Shown here: one piece after another, positions 11,202 through 22,328 of the stretch
Position numbering within the stretch: the first letter of the stretch is position 1
Layout: every line of letters starts with the position of its first letter
Source of the DNA: Tetranychus cinnabarinus
Taxonomy: Eukaryota > Arthropoda > Arachnida > Trombidiformes > Tetranychidae
Assembly: GCA_022266195.1 (NCBI GenBank)
Contig: WHVY01000005.1
Span: 2,232,001 to 2,296,000 of the forward strand
Direction: 5' to 3'
DNA length: 64,000 bases
The notes under the pieces: model-generated
What the model was told of the DNA's origin: nothing
Database searches by the model: none
Seen by the model: the letters and a program-made list of their open reading frames with translations, nothing else
Made by a program: the position numbers and the translations under genes

Positions 11202-12886
11202 ATGAGTAAATTTTGGAAATTGATTGATAACAAGTGTCAACCTGATGACTTGGTCAGGCTTTTCGATAAACTTGAAAAAGTCAGTGAATCGACTTGGATC
11301 TGTCTAAATGGTTATTCCCAATCAAGGAAGGTCGATGAAGTTAAAATTTATGGAAACTTTTTTCTGTGTTTTTACTGCCTTTTGACTTGCCTTCGTTTTC
11401 TGACAATCGCACTCGTCCAAGATGAAAGTGTTAGAATTGTTTTGGGTGACACTTTTATCGGTCACTCAGAACACATGCTGCTCAACATCATGTGCTTTGG
11501 AACATCTGCTATTTTAGTGAGCGTCAAAACTGCCATAACTTATGGAGAGTTTCGTTCTCGCCTGCAAATATTGCAATTTTTTTCTCACCTTCGATCAGTT
11601 AAGTTTTCAACTTTCCATTCGAAACAAGTGAATGATCAAAAATTTCGTCGACTGATCTTCCTGCTTGGTTGAAGCTTGCACATTTTCATTTACATTGCTT
11701 GCAGCAGCATCGCTATAATTCACATACAAGCCATGATCAGAAATCCGCAAATTTCACGAGAAATTTTTCTTTTCCAATTGCTTTGGCTTCCTTGGGCTAA
11801 CGGCACCTTTTATCTTGCGGGTTTGGCAGTATATTGGTTTTTCATTCACGTTTTCATTTTCATTTCGTTTTCCGTTCAATTGATGGACTCGGCGATTGAT
11901 GCAACTCGAGAGTTGAATCGTGAAATGATGACAAATGAACATGAAAGGAAAGTTATTGAAAGAAAATTGTTTCAACTTTACAAATCTCAAAATGACCACT
12001 ACAATCAGATTGACTTGTTTCTTGACAACTTTTCATCGTCTACTTTCTTAAGCTTCTTTATGGGCTCTTTTTTCGCCGATTTATCCTTTTTCTGTGGCAA
12101 TTATGTTGGAACGGGAAATTTTGTCATTGATTTTGTCTTAATGTTTCTCGGCACAATTATAATAGCAAACATATTACAGTATGCGCTCTTTGCTTCTGGT
12201 TCATCAAAAAAGGTGAGAGTTAAAGTTTTATTGAAAAGATTCGCCGAAGCTTAAAGTCACCTTATACCAGAATGATTTGACTAGAGATGCATGACTTGAA
12301 ATACAGTAGTTACGCATCGAATTTAAATTTTTCTTGAGTTTCAACTAATTAAATGATTCATTTATTTACTGTTTGTAATTAATGACTTTCTCTTAGATTG
12401 AAAACTTTCGCAAGATGATCTATCATATATTACGGACGTCATCCAATTATCACGCAATGTCATTAAGTTTGAAAATTAAAATTAAGGTGATTTATTTCAT
12501 CGATTTAGCGTACAGAAACTTACTTCAAATTCAATTGTTTTACAGTTATTGACAACCTTGGAGCGAATGTCGATAAAAAAGATTGGATTCTACGTTGGCA
12601 CTCTATTTTGTATGGATAAATATTATTGTGTCATTGTAAGTAGTGAACAGAAAGTACGAAGGATAATACCGAGTTTCTGCATGCAAAAGTTAACTATTAA
12701 GAAGCAAACAAACCCAATTATTGCCGACAAGTACCTTTATGTTACCGGAAGCCAATCTCGAATAGCACCCAGTTAATTTTTCCCTTTTTCTTTAATCTAA
12801 AGTTTCTATTAGAAAACATTAGTCTATACTTGCTATTTGTGTCTAACATCACCAAAAATCAACCTGCAAACCTTGAAATGGACTGA
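11202..12886 (+). pseudogene. GrA: gustatory-receptor-like gene with one in-frame TGA
   Basis: Four exons can be read by comparison with the paralogues downstream: 11202-12212, 12397-12486, 12546-12635 and 12803-12886. All introns are GT-AG and phase 0. The inferred product is about 424 residues plus one stop position, with seven hydrophobic segments. The last exon reads FLLENISLYLLF and ends at TGA. The only lesion seen is TGA at 11670-11672. It falls in the third membrane segment, where the intact paralogues have Tyr in a T-S-Y-S-L-D context. Everything after it stays open with good splice sites for another 1.2 kb. GrA is the most diverged of the four: exon 2 has 30 codons, not 24, and the tail is longer. 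The family is a chemoreceptor of the insect-type gustatory receptor superfamily, expected in sensory-neuron membranes; ligand unknown. It is either a very young pseudogene, a null allele or a case of readthrough. Confidence 0.75.
11670..11672 (+). other. In-frame TGA within GrA exon 1
   Basis: The frame before (from 11202) and after (to 12212) is the same and aligns with the paralogues on both sides. Skipping the codon by splicing is unlikely: the nearest GT...AG pair (11668-11704) would be 37 bp, which breaks the frame. The base after the stop is A, not the C typical of well-known arthropod readthrough contexts. Confidence 0.8.
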
Positions 12887-13860
12887 CTCTGTGCATGGAT
12901 GATGTTTCGTTTGTTTTTTAGTCACTGATATCAACGACTATCGCGGTATATCTAGAAATTTTGGACAACACATTTTTATAACATTTGATGAACAAAAAAC
13001 CATTTTGAAAACAACAATATTCATCGATTACAAAGACCATGAAGATTTCACTGTAAACTTGAATTATGCTACTTTTCCTATTCTTTTAAACTTTTCAATT
13101 GATGACAATTAAAACAAATAATATTATTACCAATCAGTCTTGAAAATTTGATGAACTAATAGCTTTTCTTGATCATTAATAGAAGTCAATTTAGCTGAAA
13201 TCAAATTATGATCGTGATGAATCTCATCATTTAATTCATCATAAGATTTAATAGATCGTAAATTTGCCCATTTTGTAGAAATAACTGTTTTTCAATAAAA
13301 AGCAAAAATATTTTTGATTTAAGGAAGTAAATAAAATATTATTCTATTTTTTGAAATATAACTTGCTTTCAAATCTCTACCTCAAAGTATCCAAAGGGAT
13401 AATTGTAACTGAATCTATGATTCGTATAAAATAACATAAAACGCACTAAATTGCTCAATACCAACTTTTAGCTTTTATTTCGTTTTGAAAAATTCATTTA
13501 CGATGTCTGTGTTTAAACCAAGTGTGCATTGAGCATCCAATAAAACTATTAAGCTAGTGCGTTGTATGATGTTCAATTCCATTGTATGCGCTTGCAGTGA
13601 CTTTATGCAACTACGGACAAAAAAACTTGAGACTATCGACATTGATTCCAATTTAAGTTGTTTAAATGAAATGAAGTCTGCAATATTTTGCTAGGTTAGT
13701 CTTTTTCAAATGTTAACATTGTAATATAATTGTTTTGATGAATCCTAGATAATCGATTTAGTTCCATCAAAAACCATTGTTCTTCATTAGTTTAATTACA
13801 ATTACAATGAGTTTTGATTGATCGCCAAATGATGGAAGTTATAATAATGATTTATTCGAA
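12887..13860. other. Intergenic spacer between GrA and GrB
   Basis: AT-rich, without an open frame of note and without the duplicated spacer blocks seen between GrB, GrC and GrD. This fits GrA being the older member of the array. Confidence 0.5.
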
Positions 13861-13890
13861 TTTGGATTTGCGTGAATCAAATTTACAATA
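13861..13890 (+). promoter_or_regulatory. Conserved upstream block, GrB copy
   Basis: The core TTTGCGTGAATCAAA lies in a 30-bp block that recurs with one to four changes upstream of GrC (17051-17080) and GrD (20561-20590). It sits 201 bp before the proposed GrB start. It may be a promoter or receptor-choice element, but recent duplication alone could also explain the similarity. Confidence 0.35.
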
Positions 13891-14061
13891 ATCATTACCA
13901 CTTTTCTTGAGTTTCACTTGTTTTGCATTTCGTTGAGTAACATTTGAAATTCAAAACAATGAGATGATATTGAGTTTAACTGTTAATAACTAAAGATATT
14001 GAATTTAGTGCAAGTTGACTTCAAGCTGCGAAAGTCGAAAGTATCGTTGATTGTACTAAAA

Positions 14062-15613
14062 ATGCGAATGGAATACGAAAATCGAAGGAAATACTTTGTT
14101 TCCAGCAAAGTAAACTTTGTCCCACCGTTAAACTCACCGTCATCTTTTCTTGAAAAACTACTCGACTCTATTGATCGACTGTCAGTGCCAAGTAAACTAG
14201 TTAAACTGATTGACCATCTTGAAAGGTCAAGTATCGCTTCATGGATCTGTATCAACGGCTATTCTCAACAAAACAAACCAGCTCGATCTAAATTAATTTT
14301 CAATATTTTCCTTTGTCTTTGGTGCTATGCAAATGCCCTTCGACACCTAATCATTGCATTTGTCAAAGACGAGAGATTACGCATTCTATTGGGTGACAGT
14401 TTCATTGGTTATCCAGCATACTCACTGCTCAACATAATCTTTTCAGGAGCAGCATTTCTTTTGGGTAGCATTAAAACTGCTCTTGTTTACTCTGAATCTC
14501 AATCTCGAATGCAAATTCTGAATGTCTTTGGCTCATTACGAGACAAGAGTTTTGATCGTTCCATTTGGGGAATGACGAAAAACTGTGATCTTAAATTTCG
14601 CCGATTAACCTGTCTAACAAGCTACAGCTTGGACATATTCATAGTAACAGCTGTCGGGTCAACAATCACGATGCAAATTCAAGCCATGGTCTTAAACCCA
14701 ACAATAAGCGTACGAACCTTTCTCATCCAACTCGCCTGGCTGCCCGTAAGCAATATAGCTGTTTACTTTTCCGGTTTAGCTGCTTATTGGTTTTTTGTGC
14801 ACACAATCATTTTTGTATCTCTTTCGATTCAATCGACCAGTTCAGCTATCATTCGAGTTGACAAGCTAATCAAATCTGTGAAAGTCAGCTATTCACACTC
14901 TTCGACAATGAATGTTATCCAAAGATTGATTCAAATGCAAAACGCTCACTACAATACGATAGCGATATTAAATGACAACTTTGGTCTCTCAGTTTTCATC
15001 TCATTCTTTGTTGGTTCACTTTTTGCCGATTTAGCCTTTTTCTGTGGTACTTATGTTAGCACTAAAAACATTTTACTCGATCTTTTACTCTCTTTCATTG
15101 GTTTCATCACCTTGGGAACAATAACTCAATACAACCTTTTCGCGTCGGGTTCATTCAAAAAGGTTTGTTGAAATACTTAGTTTCCTGTGTTCATTAATTC
15201 GTTCAATCAAGCTTTTTTTCTTATTTTTGTTCGCTTTGACTGAAGATCGAAAAATTTAGAAAAGCAATTTACAGATTATCAGTTAATATTCCATTCGATT
15301 TGAAAACTAGACTCAAGGTAAAACATTCTTATGGTACAATTAACTTCAATATTTTATAGTAAGTCTGTTTCATCATACTCTTCACATTCAGCTCATTACA
15401 ACATTGGAACGAATGTCAACGTACAAGATTGGATTCTATATTGGCAATATATTTTGCATCGACGATTATCATTGTTTCATTGTAAGTTGTAAAATTCCAA
15501 AAATCTATCAATTTCTTTTCATGAAAAAATTTTCTCTCAACTTTCAGTTTCTCCTGGAAAATATCAGTTTATATCTTCTTTTAATTGCAAATATTTCCAA
15601 AGCAACAAATTGA
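14062..15613 (+). CDS. GrB: gustatory-receptor-like protein, intact
   Basis: Exons 14062-15162, 15246-15317, 15392-15481 and 15548-15613, joined by phase-0 GT-AG introns of 83, 74 and 66 bp, give 442 residues, a usual length for the family. I used the first in-frame ATG. The paralogues align from this point (an R-R-K-Y-F segment at residues 8-12). Hydrophobic segments fall near residues 79-101, 117-142, 187-210, 234-256, 306-332, 336-357 and 408-437. The N-terminus lacks a signal peptide, as expected for inverted-topology gustatory receptors. Conserved blocks include WICINGYSQQNKPA (61-74) and TQYNLFASGSFKK at the exon 1 end. The final segment (SLYLLLIANI) occupies the place of the TYhhhhhQF signature but does not match it exactly. 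Expected role: a ligand-gated cation channel subunit in contact chemosensation. The ligand cannot be inferred. Placement in the gustatory receptor superfamily rests on topology, exon plan and tail. Confidence 0.8.
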
Positions 15614-17050
15614 TTCGGAAAAAGATGCTTCAACGAATGTCCAACTCCAATGTCCAAGAAAATAAATAAAAATATTTTGAACGGAAATTTTTTTCGATCA
15701 ATTTTTCTAAGAAAGATAGCTTCTTGCCAACATGGTAGAAACATGTAACAAACAACTAGATAATGAATAAGATAGAATGATTCACGAAGATAGCAAAAGT
15801 GAAAGAAGGGAAATTATTGCAGGCCTTTACAGTGCATAAGAATATGATATCCGCTATTCTGCAACTAATTTGAACTCGGTTTGATTTTATTCGTTACGGG
15901 ATGTTAAGAAAGAAAGTTCGTGTGAGGGAGAAATACTCATATTATCCCAGACTCCATAACAAAATCAATTGATCGGTCAAAAATCAGTAATGCTAGGTGA
16001 TACGATTCTCGGAATACAAGGTTCAAAGTTTTTAGACCAATGGCCAAAATCAAGAGAACTGGCATTAAGTTGAAGAAAGCTTCCGATCGTTGATGTTCAC
16101 CATCCATTTATATCGACAAAAATGAGTTGCAAATCTTTAGTCATTACGGTCGCAGAATACGCCTGGTTAAACGGAAAAACTAAAGTGATATTTTTTACAG
16201 AAAACAAAAACTTTATTCCACAAAATGAGTGCATTTTCGAGTCCACTATCAAAGGTTACCTCAAGAAAAATGATTTTGGTGAAAAATCTGGTCACATACA
16301 AATCTGTACAAAAGGTGATCCAAGTTTCAACTCTGATCTCGATTTTCTCCAAAACCCACAAAGTCCCAATTCTTAACCCAAAATGTAAATTTTTCGCGCA
16401 TACTCATTTATTGGTAAAAAAATGAGTTTTAGCTCATTCTCAATTGTCCTTGTTCGACTAAGAGGACTTTGAGCCATGGTAAGGATAACTAATTCTGTGT
16501 TTCGCAGCCAGATTATGACGTTGTCCATTGGGAATAATCAGATTCCATCAGATGATGGCCGAAAGGTCAACGCCACTCTCTGTTGTGAACAGATTGCACG
16601 AGTTGACTAAAAATTACCAGCAGTCATGCCAAGAGCGGTCGATAGAGATATTCACCATAAATGCCTTTTAAAAATTTTCAAAATAAATGGTTCTTGAGTT
16701 ATTAGCGTTCGAAGTAAGGAAATTCCTCTATAGAGAACAATGGGACTCTGTAAGAAAGCTTGCAAATAACTCAAACTACAAAAGTGATATGTTGAATCGA
16801 TCAAGAAGATTGTTTGTGACTCATGACAGGCAAAATTTCACTTAAGATATCTCTGTGAACGCAGAAACAGTGACAATCAATATGAATCTTCAAAATAAAG
16901 TAACGAAATTGCTGACAAAAAATGCTCAAATGAGTCTACGACCATGAGAGTTATGATAATCAATATAATCATTATAATCAATTATATTAAATACGCCTAA
17001 ATCACCGATGAAGTATTAATATCATGAAAAATCATTGTATCACGCACTAA
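15614..17050. repeat. Duplicated spacer, GrB-GrC copy
   Basis: Most of this spacer recurs between GrC and GrD (about 19450-20560). Shared blocks include the tract around 15940-16120, the segment ending CCAAGAGCGGTCGATAGAG near 16630-16650, and the tract from about 16680 to 17030. The tandem unit therefore spans a receptor gene plus roughly 1.5 kb of flank. Inside lies a small open frame (16122-16376). Confidence 0.7.
16122..16376 (+). CDS. Hypothetical 84-residue protein in the receptor spacer
   Basis: An ATG-started frame with mixed residue content (K, N, F, G, D, with Cys at positions 3, 37 and 62), less biased than most chance frames here. The second spacer copy (about 19690-19918) preserves pieces such as the CTKGDPSFN segment but has an in-frame stop and deletions. 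No family is recognised and no splice sites are needed. It could be a small gene that is dying in one copy, or a chance frame carried by the duplication. A minus-strand frame at 16167-16361 is its shadow. Confidence 0.25.
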   Translation: MSCKSLVITVAEYAWLNGKTKVIFFTENKNFIPQNECIFESTIKGYLKKNDFGEKSGHIQICTKGDPSFNSDLDFLQNPQSPNS

Positions 17051-17080
17051 TTTGAATTTGCGTAAATCAAAATTACATTA
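17051..17080 (+). promoter_or_regulatory. Conserved upstream block, GrC copy
   Basis: Contains TTTGCGTAAATCAAAATTACA, 130 bp before the first ATG of GrC. The GrD copy lies at the same distance from its first ATG. Confidence 0.35.
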
Positions 17081-17180
17081 TCTGATCCACTTATCTTGCG
17101 TTGTGTTTCAATTTGCGTTGTTTGACATTTGAGGAATTGTAACAATATAAAGTTTAAATAAATGAAATAATTAAAATCAT

Positions 17181-18774
17181 ATGCGAACTCGCAAAAATGT
17201 GATGAACAGTTTCGTGAAGTGTACAAAAAGAATGGAACACAAAGTTCGGCGGAAATATTTTTGTTGCAAAAAAGTGAATTTCAATTCAAATTTCATCTCA
17301 TTATTAAATTTACCATCTTTTCTTGAAAAACTGCTCAACTATATTGATCAACTATCTGAGCCAAGTAAATTAGTTAAACTGATTGACCATCTTGAAAGGT
17401 CAAGTATCGTAAAATGGATCTGTATCAATGGTTATTCTCAGCAGAACAAACCAGCTCGGGCTAAATTAATTTTCAATATTTTCCTTTGTCTTTGGTGCTT
17501 TGCAAATGCCCTTAGACATCTAATCATTGCATTTGCTCAAGACGAGAACTTACGCATTCTATTAGGTGACAGTTTCATCGGTTATTCAACATACTCACTG
17601 CTCAACATAATCTTTTCAGGAGCAGCACTTCTTTTAGGCAGCATTAAAACTGCTCTTGTTTACTCTGAATCTCAATCTCGAATGCAAATTCTGAATGTCT
17701 TTGGCTCATTACGAGACAAGAGTTTTGATCGTTCCATTTGGGGAATGACAAAAAACCGTGATCTGAAATTTCGTCGATTGACTTGTCTAACAAGCTACAG
17801 CTTGGACATATTCATAGTAGTAGCTGTCGGTTCAGTAGTCATCTTACAAGTCCAAGCAATGATTTTAAGTGCGTCAATAACTGTTCGAACCTTCCTTATT
17901 CAACTTGCCTGGTTGTCCATAACCAATATATCCGTTTACTTTTCCGGTTTAGCAGCTTATTGGTTTTTTGTTCACACAATCATTTTTGTTTCGCTCTCCA
18001 TTCAATCATCCAGTTCAGCCATCATTCGAGTAGACAAGCTAATTAAATCTGTGAAAGTCAGCTACACTACAATAAGATAGCAATTTTGAATGACAACTTT
18101 GGTCTTTCGGTTTTCATCGCATTTTTTGTTGGGTCACTTTATGCTGATTTAGTCTTCTTCTGTGGTACTTATGTCAGAACTAAAAACATTTTAGTCGATT
18201 TTTTATTCTTTTTCATTGGCTTCATGACTATCGGGACGATAACTCTATACAACTTTTTCGCTTCGGGTTCATTTAAAAAGGTTTGTTCAAGCACTTGGTT
18301 TCATGGTTCATGGGTTTATTAATCTAATAATTATACAACAAACAATAATATAATAAATAATAATTTGTTCAATTAAACTTTTTCTCTCTTTTATTCGCTT
18401 TGACTGAAGATTGAAAAATTCAGAAAATCGATTTACAGATTATCAGTTAATATTCCATTCGATTTGGAAACCAGCTTAAAGGTAAAAGATATTCACGTTA
18501 CAATTAACTTCAATATTTTCAATCAAATCTGTTACATCTCAACTTCAAATTCAGCTAATTACGACACTGGAACGAATGTCAACGTACAAGATTGGATTCT
18601 ATATTGGAAATATATTTTGCATCGATGATTATCATTGTTTCATTGTGAGTCCAAAAATGCCTAAAATCTATTATTTTCATGACAAAATTTTCTCCCAACT
18701 TTCAGTTTCTCCTGGAAAATATCAGTTTATATCTTCTTTTAATTACAACCATTTCCAAAGCGACAACAAATTGA
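17181..18774 (+). pseudogene. GrC: gustatory-receptor-like pseudogene (55-bp deletion)
   Basis: Exon remnants are 17181-18280, 18410-18481, 18555-18644 and 18706-18774, in the same plan as GrB. The frame is open for 299 codons to a stop at 18080. Compared with GrD, 55 bp are missing after about 18065, between the VKVSY codons and the HYNTIAIL codons. This removes about 18 residues before the fifth membrane segment and shifts the frame. Downstream of the lesion the other exons and splice sites are all still intact, so the loss is recent. The break region retains a GCT next to both deletion ends, hinting at microhomology-mediated loss. GrC differs from B and D in the third membrane segment (VVILQVQAMILSAS). 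A truncated 299-residue product would keep only four membrane segments and should not function as a channel. Confidence 0.8.
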
Positions 18775-20560
18775 CTCTGAAATGATGCTTCAACTAATGT
18801 TAAACTCGAGAAAATAAATGCAAATATTTTGAACGAAAATGGCGTTAACGAGTTTTGATTGATTAGGATGAACAACTTTTGCATGATCCATCATATAACT
18901 TGTGCGCTCATCATTTACACCTTTTCGCAATCATAACTCATGAATGTTGATACCAGGGTCTAATATTCGAACTATTAGCTTCCACCGATTGACAATGAAT
19001 TCAAAAATCAACTTCAAGATTCTAGGTTTTACCTGCAAATGACATTCGAAGATAAAACCTGAGAGCGCAAACTTTTTTCGATAGGTTGGTTAATATTCAA
19101 TACTGAAAACTTATTTTGGTCAACAGAGATGTTCAAAATTTGGTTCATCAATTTTTCTGACTTATGGTATAAACATGTAAAAAAACTCCGATCATACAAC
19201 TAGATAATGAATAAGATCGTAAATTTTGAATAACTTTTGAACCATAGTACGTATCAACCTCATATTCAAATCAAGTATTACCACAAATTTGATCATTATT
19301 TCAGTCTTCTATCTATAAAACTTAATAGAAATTAAAATCGAAATATTTGTAACATAATTTTTCCTCACAGGTTATTACTTAGGCTGTCAGATTTGATTCT
19401 TAATTTATAAAGCTGAAAGGTTGCGCAAACACAAACCTGATGATGTGTTCGAAGAGTATTCATTTTTCAATGAATTAGCTCACATTTTCTTGAATAAGCA
19501 GCATATTATCCCATAGCCCAAAACAAATTCTATTGATTGGTCAAAAAATGATCTTTTCAGGGGGTTTTCCGTTCTCGACATATCGAGATTTAAAGTTTTT
19601 AGACTGCCGCACCAATGACTAAAATCAAAAGATCTTCGATAAATTGAAAATAGTTTCCGATTGTTGATGTTCACCATGAATTTTATCGACGAAATGAATT
19701 TATATCTCTAGTTATTACGGTTAAAGAATGTGCCTGGTTTCACTGAAAATCAAAATGATCTGATTGATCATCAAAGTTACATCAAGAAAATGATTTTGAT
19801 GAAAATCTGGTCGCACAACTGTACAAAAGGCGATCCAAGTTTCAACTTTGACCCCGAGTCCCAACTCTTCACCCGAAAAGAGAATTTTTCCGTATACTTC
19901 TTTGTCGTTGCAAAATGAGTTTTGCTCATTCTCAATTATCCTTTCTAAAAGTCAGAAAATTACTCTCTCCGAATTCAATGCACTTTTAGTTTACCAGCAA
20001 AAGTTACACGAGTATTGAATAAATGGGTGTGTTAATGTGACTAAAATTACCAGCAGTCATGCCAAGAGCGGTCGATAGAGATATTCATCAAGCAATATCA
20101 AACAAAATTTTCTTTCCATAAATCCAAGTTCGAAAGCTCTCAAAAAATGATTCTTGAGTTATTAGCGTTCAAAGTCAGGGAATTCCTCCATAGAGAACAA
20201 TGAAACTCGGTACGAAAGCTTGCAAATAACTGAGCCTACGAAAGTAATATGCTTAATCGATCAAACAAAATCACTTTGTGACTCCTGACATTCAAAATTT
20301 CACTTAAGATACATTTCTGTATCTCTGTGAGCACAGAAACAGTGGCAATCAATATGAATCTTCAAAATAAAGTAACGAAATTGCTGACAAAAAAGGCTCA
20401 AATGAGAGTCTTCGACTCTTGGAGGTCATTAGAAGTATGATAATCAATATAATCATTATAATCAATCATATTAAATACGCCTAAATCACCGATTAAGTTT
20501 CATGAAAAACCATTATATCACGAACAATATGCTGCAGGTTACAATAATGATTCATCTAAA
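18775..20560. repeat. Duplicated spacer, GrC-GrD copy
   Basis: Roughly 18890-19450 has no counterpart in the GrB-GrC spacer. From about 19450 to 20560 the sequence parallels 15900-17050, including a decayed version of the small open frame (19690-19918) and the near-identical block near 20045-20095. Confidence 0.65.
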
Positions 20561-20590
20561 TTTGAATTTGCGTAAATCAAAATTACAATA
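20561..20590 (+). promoter_or_regulatory. Conserved upstream block, GrD copy
   Basis: Third copy of the block with core TTTGCGTAAATCAAAATTACA, 130 bp before the first ATG of GrD. Confidence 0.35.
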
Positions 20591-20690
20591 TCTTTCTCAC
20601 TTATTTTGAGCTGTGTTTCTCTTTGTGTAATTGAAACAATGTGTGGTTTGAATAAATAAAATAATTAAATCTTATGTAAGCTCACAACAG

Positions 20691-22328
20691 ATGGTGATGA
20701 ACAGAATCATCAAGTGTAAAAAAATAATAATGGGACACAAAGTTCGGCGGAAATATTTTTGTTGCAAAAAAGTGAATTTCAATTCAAATTTCATCTCATT
20801 ATTAAATTTACCATCTTTTCTTGAAAAATTACTCGATTCTATTGATCGACTATCTGAGCCAAGTAAATTAGTTAAGCTGGTTGACCATCTTGAAAGGTCA
20901 AGTATCGTAAAATGGATCTGCATCAATGGTTATTCTCAGCAGAACAAACCAGCTCGGTCTAAATTAATTTTCAATATTTTCCTTTGCCTTTGGTGCTTTG
21001 CAAATGCCCTTCGACATCTAATCATTGCCTTTGCTCAAGACGAGAACTTACGCATTCTATTAGGTGACAGTTTCATCGGTTATCCAGCACACTCACTGCT
21101 CAACATAATCTTTTCAGGAGCAGCACTTCTTTTAGGCAGCATTAAAACTGCTCTTGTTTACTCTGAATCTCAATCTCGAATGCAAATTCTGAATGTCTTT
21201 GGCTCATTACGAGACAAGAGTTTTGATCGTTCTATTTGGGGAATGACGAAAAACTGTGATCTTAAATTTCGCCGATTAACCTGTCTTACAAGCTACAGCT
21301 TGGACATATTCATAGTGATAGCTGTCGGTTCATCAACCACTATGCAAATCCAAGCAATGGTTTTAAATCCGTCAATAAGCGTACGAACCTTTCTCATGCA
21401 ACTTTTCTGGCTACCCGTGAGCAATATTGCCGTTTACTTTTCCGGCTTAGCTGCTTATTGGTTTTTCGTTCACACAATCATTTTTATTTCTCTTTCCATT
21501 CAATCGTCCAGTTCAGCTATCATTCGAGTTGACAGGCTAATCAAATCACTGAAAGTCAGCTATTCACATTCTGTGACAATGAATGTTATCCAAAGATTGG
21601 TTCAAATGCAAAACGCTCACTACAATACGATAGCAATTTTGAATGACAACTTTGGTCTTTCGGTTTTCATCGCATTTTTTGTTGGTTCCCTTTTTGCCGA
21701 CTTACTCTTCTTCTGTGGTACTTATGTCAGAACTAAAAACATTTTAGTCGATTTTTTACTCTTTTTCATTGGTTTCATGACTATCGGGACGATAACTCAA
21801 TACAACCTTTTCGCGTCGGGGTCATTTAAAAAGGTTTGTTCAAGCACTTGGTTTCATGGTTCATGGGTTTATTAATCTAATAATTATACAACAAACAATA
21901 ATATAATAAATAGTAATTTGTTCAATTAAACTTTTTTCCTCTTTTATTCGCTTTGACTGAAGATTGAAAAATTCAGAAAAGCAATTTACAGATTATCAGT
22001 TAATATTCCATTTGATTTGAAAACTAGACTCAAGGTAAAACATTCTTATGGTAAAATTAACTTCAATATTTTTAAGCAAGTCTGTTTCATCTTACTCTGC
22101 AATCTCAGCTACTTACTACATTGGAACGAATGTCAACGTACAAGATTGGATTCTATATTGGAAATATATTTTGCATCGACGATTATCATTGTTTCATTGT
22201 AAGTCCAAAAATGCCTAAAATCTATTATTTTCATGACAAAATTTTCTCTCAACTTTCAGTTTCTCCTGGAAAATATCAGTTTATATCTTCTTTTAATTAC
22301 ATTCATTTCCAAAGCGATAACAAATTGA
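20691..22328 (+). CDS. GrD: gustatory-receptor-like protein, intact
   Basis: Exons 20691-21833, 21963-22034, 22109-22198 and 22260-22328, with phase-0 GT-AG introns, encode 457 residues. A second in-frame ATG at 20733 aligns better with the GrB start (MGHKVRRKYF) and would give 443 residues, so the first 14 residues are uncertain. Seven hydrophobic segments lie as in GrB. No lesion was found. The sequence is a mosaic: the N-terminal region, intron 1 and exon 4 resemble GrC. The tract from about 21240 to 21620, and exon 2 with intron 2, resemble GrB almost base for base. Same expected role as GrB, a membrane chemoreceptor of unknown ligand. With GrB it is one of two apparently working members of this array. 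Confidence 0.8.

Larger units (their letters stand above)
13861..22328 (+). repeat. Tandem array of three receptor-plus-spacer units
   Basis: Units of about 3.2-3.6 kb start at 13861, 17051 and 20561, each opening with the conserved block and holding one receptor gene. Duplication by unequal crossing-over is the simplest explanation. GrA at 11202 is in the same orientation but is more diverged and lacks the shared spacer. Confidence 0.75.
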
